Source: Pelecanus crispus
Lineage: Eukaryota > Chordata > Aves > Pelecaniformes > Pelecanidae
Direction of reading: 5' to 3'
Length of the DNA stretch: 64,000 bases
Assembly (NCBI RefSeq): GCF_030463565.1
Contig: NC_134643.1
Span: forward strand, 5,218,001 to 5,282,000
Within the stretch, counting starts at the first letter, position 1. The number at the start of each line of letters is the position of its first letter. Shown piece by piece: positions 1 through 12,502 of the stretch. The notes beneath the pieces are model-generated. The model saw nothing but the letters and a program-made list of their open reading frames with translations, had not been told where the DNA came from and ran no database searches. Position numbers and translations under genes: made by a program.

Positions 1-1102
1 GTCCCACAGGACTCCACATCCTACTTCCAGCGCCGACTCACGCTGTTTTTTTGGTGAGGGTTTTTTGTCAACATGTAGCAATCACAGTATCCTGTGTTCC
101 TCAGTGTTAGTTTACACTAGAAAAAATACCTTTACACTGTCCAAACAGCAAGCGAGGACAGTTGGGGGTAAGAGTAGATACTTGGACTGCATTTAGCGCT
201 TTGGCAAAACATGGATTTTCATCTTGGAATTTCCCATGTTCTAAAATGCAGGATTTCCTATCTGCCTTGGCATGGATGGATGAAAAAAACAATTCACTTA
301 AAATAAACAGTTCCCAGGACATGTGGAGCCAGGGGAGAGCCTGCTCAAATGCTGAGCACAAGGCCTGAAGGCCCAGTTCAAAGCTTGTAAAGACAATAGC
401 AAAAAAAAATGCTATTGAGTTGAATGGGATCAGCCCTACATTCATTAAGCTTCAAAGTTCTCACATGCTTATGCACAGATACCACATAGACACAGTCATC
501 TATAGAAAATAGAACAAAAGCCATCAGCCTTTATGGTAAGACTGAATTCCCGACACTGAACTACACAGGGTTCATAATCCTGAAATCCCTTTCACGTTGT
601 AGCCATTATACCAGCTCTTATGAACCTGGAGATTGCCCTGCCAGTGAATGAGAGATCTCTAAATAGGAATTGCTGATGGTCTGCAATGCTTAGAGACTTG
701 CTTGTCACTCAAATGCAGCCACCTCTGGGGTGGAATGTACCTGTCATACAGTGAGTACAGCAAGAGGTAAGAAGGGAAAGTAAAAAAAGTATCTTTCTAA
801 ATAAAGTAATCGTTGGAATTTGCCAGAATAATTTATGTCTAATGAGCTGTTAGCATTCATTTTTCTTGTTGTCTTCTTGAGATGTGTCCTCTAGTTTCTA
901 ATACAGTCTTGATCCTAAAAAAACGCTGCTTTAAAACCTTGTTTAATGCCTCATTCAGAGCAGAGGGAAGGTGGATGAAACACCAGTCTACACAGTTACC
1001 CAAGATTGCCTTGGAGAACTCCCAGCACTGCCAGTCCAGTTCTTGAGAAGCGATTAAGGCCCCACGAGTAACAGAACCATGGGTCATAAAATGTCTCCTT
1101 AC
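1..1102. other. ITIH5 intron 5 (partial), no feature seen
   Basis: Downstream of the exon 5 donor on the minus strand. No exon with VIT or vWA similarity and no clear repeat was recognised; the open frames here are short and unlike any family I know. Confidence 0.5.
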
Positions 1103-1353
1103 CTTCAACTCTCCCATTGCCTCTATGCTTGCTGTTTCGAAGAGGAGGCACTTCCAGTGAAACTATGCCTGAGTTCTCCAGGATGTTCACCTCCACTCGT
1201 AACCTCCCCACCAGCTGCTGGGGACGGATGCTGACTGTATACTCATATTTTCCCAGTCGCCTTTGCAAAAGCTCTTCATAGTGCAGGAGGAACTTGGCTT
1301 GCATCTTTCGAGGAATGAAGACAGAAGCTTTGAATGTCTCATAGCCGTTCTCC
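1103..1353 (-). CDS. ITIH5: ITIH5 coding exon 5: end of VIT domain
   Basis: 251 bases from a CCTTCCAG acceptor to AAG|GTAAGG, ending in phase 1. It encodes YETFKASVFIPRK, HYEELLQRRLGKYEYTVSI, GRLRVEVNILENSGIVSLEV and NSKHRGNGRVE. The equivalent part of ITIH2 is split by an intron that is absent here. The next exon, leading to the vWA domain, is not found in bases 1-1102, which hold only intron. Confidence 0.93.
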
Positions 1354-4300
1354 CTGGAAGGAAAATCCAAAGACACCTTCAAACCCCATACACATCACAT
1401 AACACCTCCCCCAGTGAATGATGAATCTGGATTTTGTTGGTCCAATAGAAGTATTTCCTATCATTGAATATGCAAAACCAGCAAGAAAGAAAACATCCTA
1501 ATGCTTCACAAAGCATTGGGCATGTAGGAGGTTTCCACAGGAAGAAAGGTCTTACTAGACGAGATGACTTCTTACAGAGAGGTATATGACAGACATGTAT
1601 AACATGGAGCAGGGCCAGAGGAAAGGCTGTCTCTTGTTTTCTTACACATAAGATTTGCAGGACCCATATTTAATTCTTGACTTCACCACTGCTGACTCAT
1701 TGCAATATCTTAAGCAAAGTACAAGGAATTCCTTTTCCCTAACATTATAGCTGTTTATAGCTACGTACTCAACGGGGAGAAATATGTCCCTTAAGACAAT
1801 TCCAGCACTGGTTACTTCTTTAAAAGGACTCTTTTCTTCCAGTTGACAACAGTGTGCCATCAGTAACCCAGCATACAACTGACAGTCAGCTTTCTGTTCT
1901 CTAGTTTGAAGTGAGATCAATTCCCACCTTCAGCTTCCGCTGCCCTTCTGTTAAACAGAGATAACTTGAGATGCTCTGCCTCCCATACAGTGCACTGTAG
2001 TGTCCAGCTACCAGGCACTGGTGTGATGCCAGGCACTACTATTTGTGAAGGGAAAATAAAAAAATCACATAACAAGAATGGAAACTTTTAATGCCATGTA
2101 GGGGTAACTTCAGAACTCACTGATGTGAAATTTTGGTGATGCCCACAATTCAGTGAGTATTGAAAAGGATTCGAGACTTCAATTTCTCTAACACATATAA
2201 AAGATTTTTTTTTTAATGCCTTTAGGACCGTTGGAATGACATCTCTGGGTCATACCTGTGGTCTAACAATGACAGGCAGTAATCTCCTACAGAAGACGAT
2301 GCAACAGGGAAGGACAAGAGAAATATAGAACTCTTTCAGGTTCTGCCAGTCTGTCTGGATCCTGAGACAGCATCCTGTGCTAAAGGTTCTTGATGGATTT
2401 TTCCTACCAAAAATTCCTCTACTCACTTTTTGAACACACATTAAGTTTAGCATCTACAATTTCTAGTGGCAAGAAACACAATTTATGTAAAGAATACCTT
2501 TTTTTGCCCATTTTGAACCTGACATCTGATAATTTCATTCATTTTTCCCTAGTTTTTTTGTATGAAAGACAGAAAATAAAAATTACTTATTCTCCTTCCA
2601 CATACCACTCATGAGTTCGGATCTCTGTCAGACCTCTCCATCCCCGCAGTTCATCATTTCTCAGGTCTGAAAATCATAGTCTATTTAGCTGTTCTTGATC
2701 ATGTGTTCATGTTGAAATAGTGCTACTGTCCCAGGTAACTGGGAATAGTGCAGGATTTTCCAGAGCAGCAAAATCCATCCAACGGTGCGTATCTTTGAGG
2801 GCTATTTGTGTAAAATTAGAAGGGAGAAAATACCCCATAGTGCTGCTGAAGAAGTACATTCAGGTGAACATACAGGTTTTAAGATTATTAAAGGGATGAG
2901 GCTCTCTTGGCCAAGAGGACTAAACACAGCCAAGCGCTGAAAACAGGGCAAGCAAGCATGATTGCAAAAGACTACCTGTGGTTCTACCACTGACTAACTT
3001 CGTAGTCTTGAAGTTGTAACTCATTGAATTTCTGTGTGCCTTAATTTTTCTGACTGTTTTTCAGGAAGTAACAAGATTTCTTTCCCTCTCAAGTACATCC
3101 TGGATCATCTTGGACACGAAAATGTTGTGTAACAGGGGTAGAAAAGGCAACAGGCAATTTTACATGACTTGGAGTATGGGAACGACACCAGGCAGTGTAA
3201 ATAACATTCTATTTAGTTCATTCTTCCTGTAAATCCATGGATGGGTATGCCAAAGCAGCCAAAATAAAGATGGGAGGAGAGTATGTTGCTTCGCAGAACA
3301 CAGACAAATGCATAACACTTACCTTCCGTCTGTAGGGCTCGGAGGTTTCTTGTGCTTTGCTTTGTCATCACTGCTATTTTTCTTTTCTTTCCCTGTGACC
3401 TCCCCATAATAAGTCTTGTTGCCGATGCTCCTGGAGAGACCAGAGATGTCAGCATGACCACTCTGCACCCATATACAGTGACAGCTGTACAGCTTGCTGT
3501 AGAAGGGTTCACAGACCAAGCACATGTGAATAGGCTCAGTGTGCTGCTGGTGTAACTCACCCAGAGTCCACTTGAGTCACTGAGAAAGAAGCCAATTTAG
3601 AAGTTCCCTAGCTGATTATACTCGCAGAGTACATTTTTAGTCCAGGAGTTTATGTCTCTAAAATGCTGGTTCAGTAGGTAATCTCTGAAGCATAAGGATG
3701 CAAACCAGAAAGCAAAGCAATTGCCAAGAATCCCAATGAGCACTTTTTTCTGCCTCGTCTGAGATCCACCATCTGTGTCAATACACATGGCAATATTCAG
3801 GATGACTGCATTCAATTCGCTGCCTCCCTAACTAAAATGCTTCTCCCAGGGAATGAGTTACAGGGCCATGGATAAGGAAACAGCCCTTAACATACATTTT
3901 GGCTGGCCAATAGCAAAAGACTGTTTTTCCTTCTATTCAGTCCAAATGTAAGTCTTTCTAAAAGAGCTGGTTGCCTATCTGCTATGGTCAGGTCCAAAGT
4001 TGTGGCCCCAATATCTACCCACAGAGGGGATCTGAGCATGACCAAACCAAACATATATTTGAAACCAAGAGCTTAATTTATTCCTTAGTAAGTCATTTCA
4101 GTATGAGTTTGATTGCCCTCTACTTGCGCTATTATCCGCAGAGAATGACTAACACATCCAGCAGCAAGTGAACCTTTCTGCTAGTTGGAGTTGACTCTCC
4201 TCCTCCATTGCCAGTATGGAGAACCTGGAACAACAACAAGCTTTCTAGGCACCACAGTCAGTTAGGTGAGATAACTATCGTGTGCCAGTGTTGCTGAAAC

Positions 4301-7300
4301 TTTAATTGGAAAAGTTTCTGAGGGCTGGGAGAGATTTTTTGGTCCAAATCAAAGAGAGAGGAGGAGAAGGAAGTTGTTAAAAGAGACCCAGATGGGAAAT
4401 AGAATAATTTTCTTCCCCATGTACATTGAGGACTTGAAACTTAGCATTCTGTCATCCAAGGACTTGCTCTGTGATTTGGGGCCATGACCCATCTTGGATG
4501 GATTATATCATGTGTGTGGTTTCATTTTTCTCAAAGAAATGAAAAAAGGCCTTGATAGAGTCCTACTACAGATTGGCCAGTTTTTGAAATCTGAGAGAGC
4601 TGTCTGTGGGATGGGAGAACCATTGTCCACCTACTGTCAGCATTACTTACTTACATGGTAAAGTTGGAGATGAAGGCTGCAGCTGGGATCTGCATCTCAA
4701 ACACACCTTCACGTGCCTCAGATCCGCTGTTGACCATTGTGCATGACACCGTGGTGAAAGCATACCGAGAAATGATTGTGGATCTCACAGTGAATTCGGA
4801 CATCCGAGGCCTGGTTTCCTGCAGGTATCAAAAGGTTACCTATTAACACTGACAGCTATGTAACTCACCCCTTCAGTGTTTCACTGGCTTTAATACTTAA
4901 TATGCTTAAGCAAATTACCACCCTACGAGTATTAGATTCCCCTATGAAAAACAGTCAACAGCAGGCAAGGTGGGCTTGCCCTCAAAATTTCAAGTGAGCT
5001 GCAAAAAGTAAACCAGGAACATGGCACTGCCTTTGTTCACGCACAAAAGCAAAGGCCACAGTCATTCTCCAATGCTTGGGAAGGTTCCGGGAAGGACGAG
5101 AGCTCTGATTATGCCAGCCTTTATGTTGTGAAACACACTGACAAAATCCACTTATATCCTAAATTGCACCCTTCAACTCTGACCATGTGAGAGGATGAGG
5201 ATTAGTCCCTTATGGCCTGGGAAAAGAAGCCCAAAATATGTCCCCATAGGGTCCAGAACTGATGTCAGAGAAACTTCCCTGCGGACTGTGCACAAAAGCA
5301 GATGTGAGACCTCCTGAAAGACTGAGATCACTGTGTATGAAGCAGCATCTTCAAATTCACACAATGAGATCCATAAGTTATGTAAACAGAAAAACTGCTG
5401 TCAATGGAGTGGGTTGAATCCTCCACTTCTGAGAATCCATCCTGGAAGAGACTTAATAAGAAACACTGACACTGTGATGTCTCAGGCAAAATATTTTAAG
5501 CCTTTTAGCCCACACTGGGTTCCTTCCAGCAGAGAAGCAACAGAGACTGAAATGAATGACACATAATGTAGCAATAGAAAGCCAATTTCTGCTTCTTGGG
5601 AATGTGTTTTTGTGCACAAGTCCTGGGTTGGAGCATTTCTTCAGTCTAACGTGATTTTTTGACAGCAACATCTCCATGGAGATCAACAGTTTTCTTCCTG
5701 GAAGACTTCGGTGTATTTAACCATAAGCAATCCATGTAAAAAAAATTCTGTGTGTTGCCTTAAACAGTCAAAGACCAAACCCTCAAAAGCAGAAGGACAC
5801 TAAAGAGTAAAATACATTGCAAATACAGAGCAACTTCACTAAACCAAATAAACTGAGACTCTTCCTACTGATCTTGATAAAAAGCCACATAAGACAAGAA
5901 TATGCTCTTCAGCTGCACTTCCAGGCTTTTTTTCTGAACAAAAAACATTTAGACAAATGGCTTAACAAAGAGAGCAAGTGTTTGTATGAATAAGTATGAA
6001 ACAGGAACATTTCTGCAGTAGCTGATGGCATCAGAAGCAGTAATAAGTGAGCATCCAGCTAACCAAGCTGCTGGGCTAGTGAATTCCAGGCAAATGGAAG
6101 AATCAGGGTCCACTGGAAACAAACACAAAACCATCAACAGACTTGGAAATAAAGTCCCACCTGCCTACATTTTCAAGGTTTGGAAAGACTCTGATAAATG
6201 TGTCCCAACTGAACCTAGTCGTGGTAGATACGTTTAACAGCTGGAGCATGTGTGATGTGCTCTGTGTCCGTGATCCTCCTGCTTAGCACAGGCTCAGCTC
6301 ACCTGGAGCACAATGGCAAGAAATTAGCATTTCTAGGTGTGATTCTTCTCACCGTATTCATCAGGCAGCTCAGTGCAATGGACCTAGACTAGAACACACC
6401 TGCTCAGATCTAATGTCTCCCCCTCAGGCCACTAGTGGCTTTTACTCAATTGCTCTTGATTAGAACTAGATCCTGCTGTTCTTAGGAACTTCCCTGATAC
6501 GTAGGCATGGCTTTCCAGTCTCATTATCCTGAAGGTGGAGAAGATGGGGAGTTTTGATCAGAAGTAGTGTTGTAGGAATGTTTCCAGATATAATGAGCTG
6601 ATGTTTTACTCAGTCTTCCATACCACTAATTACCTGTGGCATAGCAAGAGATATAGAGGATTTAATAACTGAAGTAAAAGAAAGAATCTGAAGCTACAGC
6701 AAATTCTTTGGTTCCAGATGTCCTGCATCCACTCCCATGTTCTGCATGTCATTGCAAGCTGTGGGTTCAAATATGGTGGACATCTCAACAGCAAAAAGGG
6801 ATCAAGCCCTTTGCCTTTTATTTGAGATACAAGGTGGTTCTGCAGTGACAAATTTGAGACTGAGTCTAACACTGTGAATGCAATGATGGAATTGTCTGAA
6901 GTCAGAAGGTATTTAGAATATGACAGAGGACATGGACTTACCCTTGTAATGACAAGAACACAAGAATGGTTGTACTGGGTGAGAACAAAAGCAATTCTAA
7001 CCCTATAGCCTATCACTGGCAGAGATCAATAGTGCATGCTTAGAGAAGAGTGTAAAATCAGTCCAACCTGCACTGTTACTGCCCAAAATATTCTCTCAGT
7101 TTTCAGTAATTTGTGGCTGAAGGAACTCCTGACCCAAGGGTGGTATTTCTGTGCTTAGTAAACCTCTGTGGATTTTTCTTCTACAACTTCAGACAGCTGC
7201 TTTTTGAATCCATGTAAACTTTTAGCATCCCCAACACCTTGCAGCAAGGAATTCCACAGCTTAACGATATTTTATATGAAGAACCACATTGCTTAGGGTT

Positions 7301-10300
7301 TTTTTCTGAATCTACTATTTGCTGGCTTCAACTGATCTCTGTCATATCTCTCTATCCCACTGAATAAGCTCCAGCTCTGATATCCTCACAGACCGAGGAA
7401 CAGCAAAACCAAAGGAAAAAAAGACATTAAACACCTCTCCCTCTTCCTGGTGGATAGGAGTTGCTGTTGGAGAAAGCAAACACTGAAAAAGGGCATCACA
7501 TACAACTGAGGATGAAAGAACTGATTCATCTTCCCATCCATGGAAGGGATCTACCATTTCTTGTATCTAGAAAATGTAAACGGTGGGGGCAGAGGCAGTT
7601 TCCAAACAGGTTGCTAGGTCAGGCTTGGCGGGCAGCCCAAGTTCCAGTCTGCGATTCTTGTGCGTTCCCTGGAGCTCTTGCACAATCCATCAGCGCCTGA
7701 TGCTCTGACTTACAGCTGCGCAAATGCCTGTTTGTTTTCTCCACTTTTTATTAAGGCCTTCAGAAGATGAGAGGCAGCAGAAAGGAAAAAACAAAACAAA
7801 CCATTTGTTTAATATTATTATTACTGTGATTTATTATCCCAGTTAAAAAGAAAGCTAGGGAATACCAAGGCAGCAGATTAGCACACTGCTATGAGGCAGG
7901 TTGGTTGGATGCTTTATGAAGGTGTCCTGGTGATTATGATGAACTGGGAGCTGAAATTTTCTTGCCAAACAAATGATTTTATGCTTGTTTATATCAAATG
8001 TTTGGAAAGACAGAAGAGATCTGAAGATCAATGAAATACACTCCATGTTTTTACCTTTATCAGTTGCTTTCATCAAAACAAATTGACAGTATTTTCAGAT
8101 TACAAGTAATAAACTGGTAATAAGACTGAGAGTTACTCTCCTCTAGGCTGCTGATTCAAATCTGTCAAAGATCAAAGGGACCAGAAGCTATCAACATGTG
8201 ATGGCTGCTCAGTGTGTGAAATGAGTTCCTCCAGTTCTCAGCTGGGAAGCCCCCATACCTCAGAAAAGCCAGAAAAATATCTGGCCATGAACAACAATTT
8301 CACTGGCTGCCTCTTTAGCCAAAGTTTTGATCTAAGCTGTGCAACTCTCAGCACAGAAATATAGCCAGATCTCACAGATCTGCTGTAGATCTCACAATTG
8401 CAGGTAAACATCTTAAAGCTTAGGTTCCCATGCCGAAAGAAGGATACTGGCTTCCTTGTTTTCTCCTTTCATCAGTAAATTTTGGCCTCTGCATCAACAG
8501 AGAACAACTGAGATCTTCAGATTTCAAAGCAAACTCTCCCTTTCTCTTCAAATTCAATGAGATTTCATCTGGCTTATGTTCACTGCATGGTTGAGGTTTG
8601 TAACATTAGATATTCTCTCTCCAAGTCTGGGGTTGAGAAAATATATTGGGAAGTAGTAGAAGAACCTGTACCTGTTGCATGGATCAAAATGAAGATTTTC
8701 TTTTTTACCTAAAATCTCACCCTACCATCTCCCACTGACATAGTTCATTCCTGGGCACAGGGATGTGCACACACACGTACACAGAGCAAGTGCAATTCCC
8801 ATGAGTTAAAATAAAGACACAGCGTGATACATACCAGCCTCTGCAAAAATTTGGCCTGTCTTGGAACACGGCGTGCAACCTGCAAAGAGTTAAGGGAGTT
8901 AATGGAGCCTAGTCAACTTACAGAAGACATGTCACTTGTTTAAATCCAGACACAGGTTTGTGTGACTGATCAACCATGGCCAGGTTCAAATGTTCCTCTG
9001 GTTAAAATTAAAACCTAAATCTCTTCTGTATTAACAGACCCATTGATCAAAGCTCAGCAGTGGAATGTGGCTCTCACAGGCGAGGAGGTACTGTGTGTTT
9101 TGCAGATGCTACTTGTCAAGAGACCCTCTATATGAAGACAGGAACCTCAGCCTTTAGCCCTAGCCCTGGACGCTGTGTCTTGGCCCTGGAAGTGTATTCC
9201 CTTATAGCTTCCTATGGAGTCACACAAAGGCTCTGTGTCACTGTTTTTGCCCCACTGTGTGGTATATGGCACATGATGAGAAAGGCTGCTAAAAGGTCCA
9301 CAATGCTCATCAAATGTCATGCAGGACCCTTCTACATCCTCAGGCGAGTAAAAGCCAAAGCCCATTCCCCAGTCCAGAAGTGGTCTACATCCATGCAAGA
9401 GCACTCAGCGCTCATCGTGGGTTACAGACACTGGGCAGGGAGAGGGCTGAGGGCACGACAAGCCCAGTCACCCGAGGCTGTCCTCAGCTCAGCACAGTGT
9501 GGCTGCTTCGAGCTTGAGCAGTGTCCAGGTTAATACCTTGCACCCATGTGGTGCAGCTTAGCAAGCGTAACCCCATTCTGCTGCATGTGTGGACCTGCTC
9601 CAAGGGAGGACTTGTACAAATTAATGTTACAGCTTCAGCTTTATTGATATTACCTCAACCGCAGATCTGGTGCCTAAAAACTCTGCACAGGTACTGTGGA
9701 TTTATTGCACAGCAACAGAAAAGCACTAGTTGCGTGCAAAAAGGGAATAAAGATATTTTATTATGAATTTATTATGAAATGAAGTGCTTCACCTATGACA
9801 ACGCAATCGTACTTGTTGTATTGCTCTTCACAACAATTCCTCTGACTTTTCCCCTGCACATGTTGTAAGTCTCAGCTTAGCAACATCTCCAAATCAAATC
9901 CCTCCCAAAAGAGAGAGTACAAGTCTCTTGTCAATGAGGGAAGCCAAGTGACTTCTTAAAATGTTGGTGAAACTCCAGAGAGCAGAGGAATGCAATGACA
10001 TTTTTTTACCTGACTTGCCCTTTCTGTTGATTTACACTGAAATAACATCAGCTCTTGCCAAAGAGATGATTTCATGTCTGTTTATGTCATGTATTGCAAA
10101 GCTAAGGAAAGCCCCATGGAGAAATCAAACACTCTCCTCTGCTAGAATCCTTACTATTTCCTTCTTCATTATTTTAGCCAACATCTTTTAAAATTAGAAC
10201 GAAGGAAAAACAGCTCCCTCAGGAAATTCTCAATGGAGAGGAGAGGAGAGGAGAGGAGAGGAGAGGAGAGGAGAGGAGAGGAGAGGAGAGGAGAGGAGAG

Positions 10301-12502
10301 GAGAGGAGAGGAGAGGAGAGGAGAGGAGAGGAGAGGAGAGGAGAGGAGAGGAGAGGAGAGGAGAGGAGAGGAGAGGAGAGGAGAGGAGAGGAGAGGAGAG
10401 GAGAGGAGAGGGATTCTCTGAAGTTTAAATTTTGGAAGAAACTTTCTGTCTGAATATATTATCTCAGGCAAGTAAAGCACCTCGGGAGCCTGCTGTGGTT
10501 CCATCATCTAATGGAACAATTTCAAAATTCCTATCAACCTTTATCTTTAAGGCCTTCCAAAGCACTCATTAAAGCCCAGTAATTGCTAGTAGCGACCCCA
10601 TAGCTGTTGCCATCTGCTAGTCTTAACATGGTATACAGAGAATAAACTGGGCAGTGGTAACCCAACTACCTGGGAGGAGCTGTCCAGAAGAACTACCTCT
10701 AGTGCAACGGTAATAACTAGCCACCTTATCAACTACCTTAGCAGAGCAGTCAATCATTGATTGAGCCAACAAGTAATCCACACTCATTGCAAATACACTG
10801 ATCCTGCAAAGACCTGTGTCTGCACTTGCCTTTGAGTAGGAAGATCCTTTCAGTTAAATACAGCTTTATATGCTCTCCAGAATTAGTTAGAGATTTGCTT
10901 ATAGGGGATATATGTTGATCTAGGGAAGCACTTGCCCTTTCTTAACCTGGCTTATATGTTCAGTGAGTATGGACAGATGTCCTCTTCTAGATCTGGCTGT
11001 CCCAGAGGACTAGATCACCACTTCTATTTATACATCACTGCTTTTCTGTTGGAAGTTACTGCTGCCACTCCTCTGCCAGCAACACAGCTCCTGTGAAAAC
11101 ACCCTTTTTTGCCTCAAGCAAGATCAGCCATGTTATTTCAACACTGTGAGCCAGTTGCTTGATCTTTGCAACTGATTTTCCCCCTAAAGCAGATGAGTGA
11201 GTGTTCCCAGACACCACTCCACTGGCAGAACAGTGGTGGAGATATTCTCTTCCACTTGGACAGGTGGGTCTGCAAGACAATGTTGGTTTGTGGCTGAATT
11301 CCCCAAGAAGCAATATGTGTTCACAGTAATCAGGATCAACAACCAAGTTGCTGAGGTCCTCGTACTGGAGAGAGATGGACACTTCTGGAGAGGAATTCTT
11401 CCCATTCTATCATGGGTGGGATGAGCAACTGAATGACCAACTCTGAGACAGGTACAGATAAATACGAAGGGTCTCACTCTTCCTGCTTATTGTATGGCAG
11501 AAGATGCCAAATACAGGCATCTAGTGACATTTCAGACACACTAGGGTATCCCACCTGGCCTCCAGCAAGGCACAGGTCTTCCATAGGTCCTGCCTTGTAT
11601 CTGCTGGTCCTACATGGGTTATCTCAGATACTACAGAGCCTCTCAGATCTGATCAAATTTAGATAACTGATTGATGCTCTAAGTGACCCAAAGTCACACA
11701 TGATAGCTGGTATGGCCTGAAGGATGTGAGCATTGATCTGAAGCTCAGCCTTTTAAATCACAGCCTTCCAAACCACCACCCAAACTCTCTTGATAACTTG
11801 CAAGAAGTTCATTACCCTTTCAACCCTATTTCCCCAGAAAATCTAAGCCACACAATGACACAACAGCCCTCACTTGCAGAATATATATTTTTTTTTCTCT
11901 CCTGGTCAAGAAGCATTTTACAAGCTGAAACTCATGTGGTTCATTTCATCCAGCATGAGTTAAAAATCAAGTACAGTAAGACTGAGACCATAGGCAGAAA
12001 ATCTTTCCTCCGAGCCTGAAATACTCTGAATTACTCAGACTGGCGCGCGGCCAGGACACTGCGTTAACTCCCTTGTCCCTGCGAAATGCCTCGTTAGCAC
12101 AGCTCTCAGGATGTCAGCTTTGAACCCAATGCCAGGCAGTAGAACCCCAAATGGAAGGGTGCCGGTGCTCTCCTAGCTTAGCACCTCCAACAGCTGCCTG
12201 GCTCGGTGGCAGCAGCCTCCCACGGAGCTGAGCTGCTGCCTCAGCCATGGGCACGCTGCAGGAACGGGTGCAATCAGTGCAGTTTTAACAGACTGCCCTG
12301 CGTCTCAGTGCTGATGGTTAAGAGGGGACAAGCCAGCCCTGGCCACCAGATGCTCCTGAACAACAACCGCTTTAAAACTTACTTGCTCCATGATGCTGTA
12401 GTCTGCCATCAGCTCCTCTTCCAGGTACCTCGCCATGAGCTCCGAGTCAGGCTGCCCCGCCGAGGTGGAGAAACCCCAGCAGAGCCACAGCCAAAGGATC
12501 AT
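1103..12502 (-). CDS. ITIH5: ITIH5, inter-alpha-trypsin inhibitor heavy chain 5, N-terminal part (5 exons)
   Basis: Secreted heavy-chain family protein of the extracellular matrix. Five coding exons on the minus strand join in frame: 12502-12383, 8879-8835, 4818-4655, 3430-3323 and 1353-1103, all with GT-AG borders (688 bases, 229 codons plus one base). The product has a signal peptide, a short linker containing RRVPRQAKFLQRL, then a VIT domain with STIISRYAFTTVSC, IPAAAFISNFTM, YYGEVTGKEKK and EELLQRRLGKYEYTVSIRPQQ. These strings match ITIH5 rather than ITIH1-4 from family knowledge. The vWA domain and C-terminus (roughly three quarters of a protein of about 940 residues) lie beyond the left edge. 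The start has a strong Kozak context (CCACCATGA) and lies in a CpG island. It diverges from ITIH2, about 12.7 kb away between the two start codons. Introns contain old CR1 remnants and a large GGAGA tract. Confidence 0.93.
2365..2720 (-). repeat. Ancient CR1-type LINE 3' fragment
   Basis: Read on the minus strand this resembles the 3' third of old amniote CR1 elements: the stretch around 2440-2480 (taagtttagcatctacaat) and 2600-2680 corresponds to the conserved motifs before and after the reverse transcriptase C-terminus. Strongly diverged and lacking the young ATTCTATG tail. Similar copies lie at about 7130-7390 and 54690-55050. Confidence 0.5.
3323..3430 (-). CDS. ITIH5: ITIH5 coding exon 4: VIT domain, charged insert
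   Basis: 108 bases. It completes the Met codon split at the previous intron, encodes SIGNKTYYGEVTGKEKK and then a lysine-rich, low-complexity stretch ending PPSPTDGR, and stops after two bases of an Arg codon (AG|GTAAGT). The neighbouring paralogue ITIH2 has an Ala/Lys-rich [12 protein letters not shown] helix at this position; the ITIH5 version is more hydrophilic, as in mammalian ITIH5. Confidence 0.9.
4655..4818 (-). CDS. ITIH5: ITIH5 coding exon 3: start of VIT domain
   Basis: 164 bases, begins in phase 0 after CTGCAG and ends AT|GTAAGT within the Met codon of SNFTM. It encodes EFTVRSTIISRYAFTTVSC and QIPAAAFISNFT, the first beta-strands of the VIT domain. The N-F-T sequon is a predicted N-glycosylation site, placed like the N-F-T of ITIH2 in this window. 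Confidence 0.92.
4819..8834. other. ITIH5 intron 2
   Basis: A 4.0 kb intron with unremarkable composition. Apart from an old CR1 remnant near 7130-7390 I see no gene, RNA or mobile element. Confidence 0.55.
7130..7390 (-). repeat. Ancient CR1-type LINE 3' fragment
   Basis: Bases around 7215-7265 (acaccttgcagcaaggaatt, then cacagctta) match, on the minus strand, the old CR1 motif that encodes the end of ORF2 (WN.LP). The flanking gatctctgtcatatctctct near 7335 matches the adjacent motif. Old and diverged, within ITIH5 intron 2. Confidence 0.55.
8835..8879 (-). CDS. ITIH5: ITIH5 coding exon 2: 45-base micro-exon
   Basis: Fifteen codons, VARRVPRQAKFLQRL, phase 0 at both ends, between a CTTTGCAG acceptor and a GTATGT donor. 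RVPRQ..LLQRL is a recognisable ITIH5 N-terminal string. Being a multiple of three, the exon could be skipped without a frameshift. The Arg-rich RR-VPR stretch resembles a site for basic-residue proprotein cleavage; that role is inference. Confidence 0.82.
8880..12382. other. ITIH5 intron 1
   Basis: A 3.5 kb first intron of ITIH5. It carries the GGAGA pentanucleotide tract at 10235-10410 and a 157-codon open frame on the plus strand at 9060-9533 that resembles no known protein; otherwise nothing recognised. Confidence 0.55.
10235..10410 (+). repeat. Perfect (GGAGA)35 pentanucleotide microsatellite
   Basis: Thirty-five uninterrupted copies of GGAGA over 175 bases, all purine on the plus strand and all pyrimidine on the minus (the sense strand of ITIH5). 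Such mirror-repeat purine tracts can form triplex (H-DNA) and are highly length-variable. The absence of any interruption suggests recent expansion. It lies in intron 1 of ITIH5. Confidence 0.97.

Larger units (their letters stand above)
1354..4654. other. ITIH5 introns 3 and 4
   Basis: Intron sequence on either side of exon 4 (3323-3430). The only recognisable item is an old CR1 remnant at about 2365-2720, described separately. Confidence 0.55.

Noticed and set aside
1-1102. Search for the next ITIH5 exon
   Set aside because: No acceptor followed by vWA-leading sequence could be found on the minus strand; the exon is beyond the edge.
9060-9533. 157-codon plus-strand open frame in ITIH5 intron 1
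   Set aside because: No domain, no recognised family, no clear promoter or poly(A) signal. Other short overlapping frames are open too, so chance is the simplest explanation.
10169-10507. Open frames through the GGAGA tract (for example repeated LLSSP)
   Set aside because: A five-base repeat without stops is open in several frames by nature; this is not a gene.
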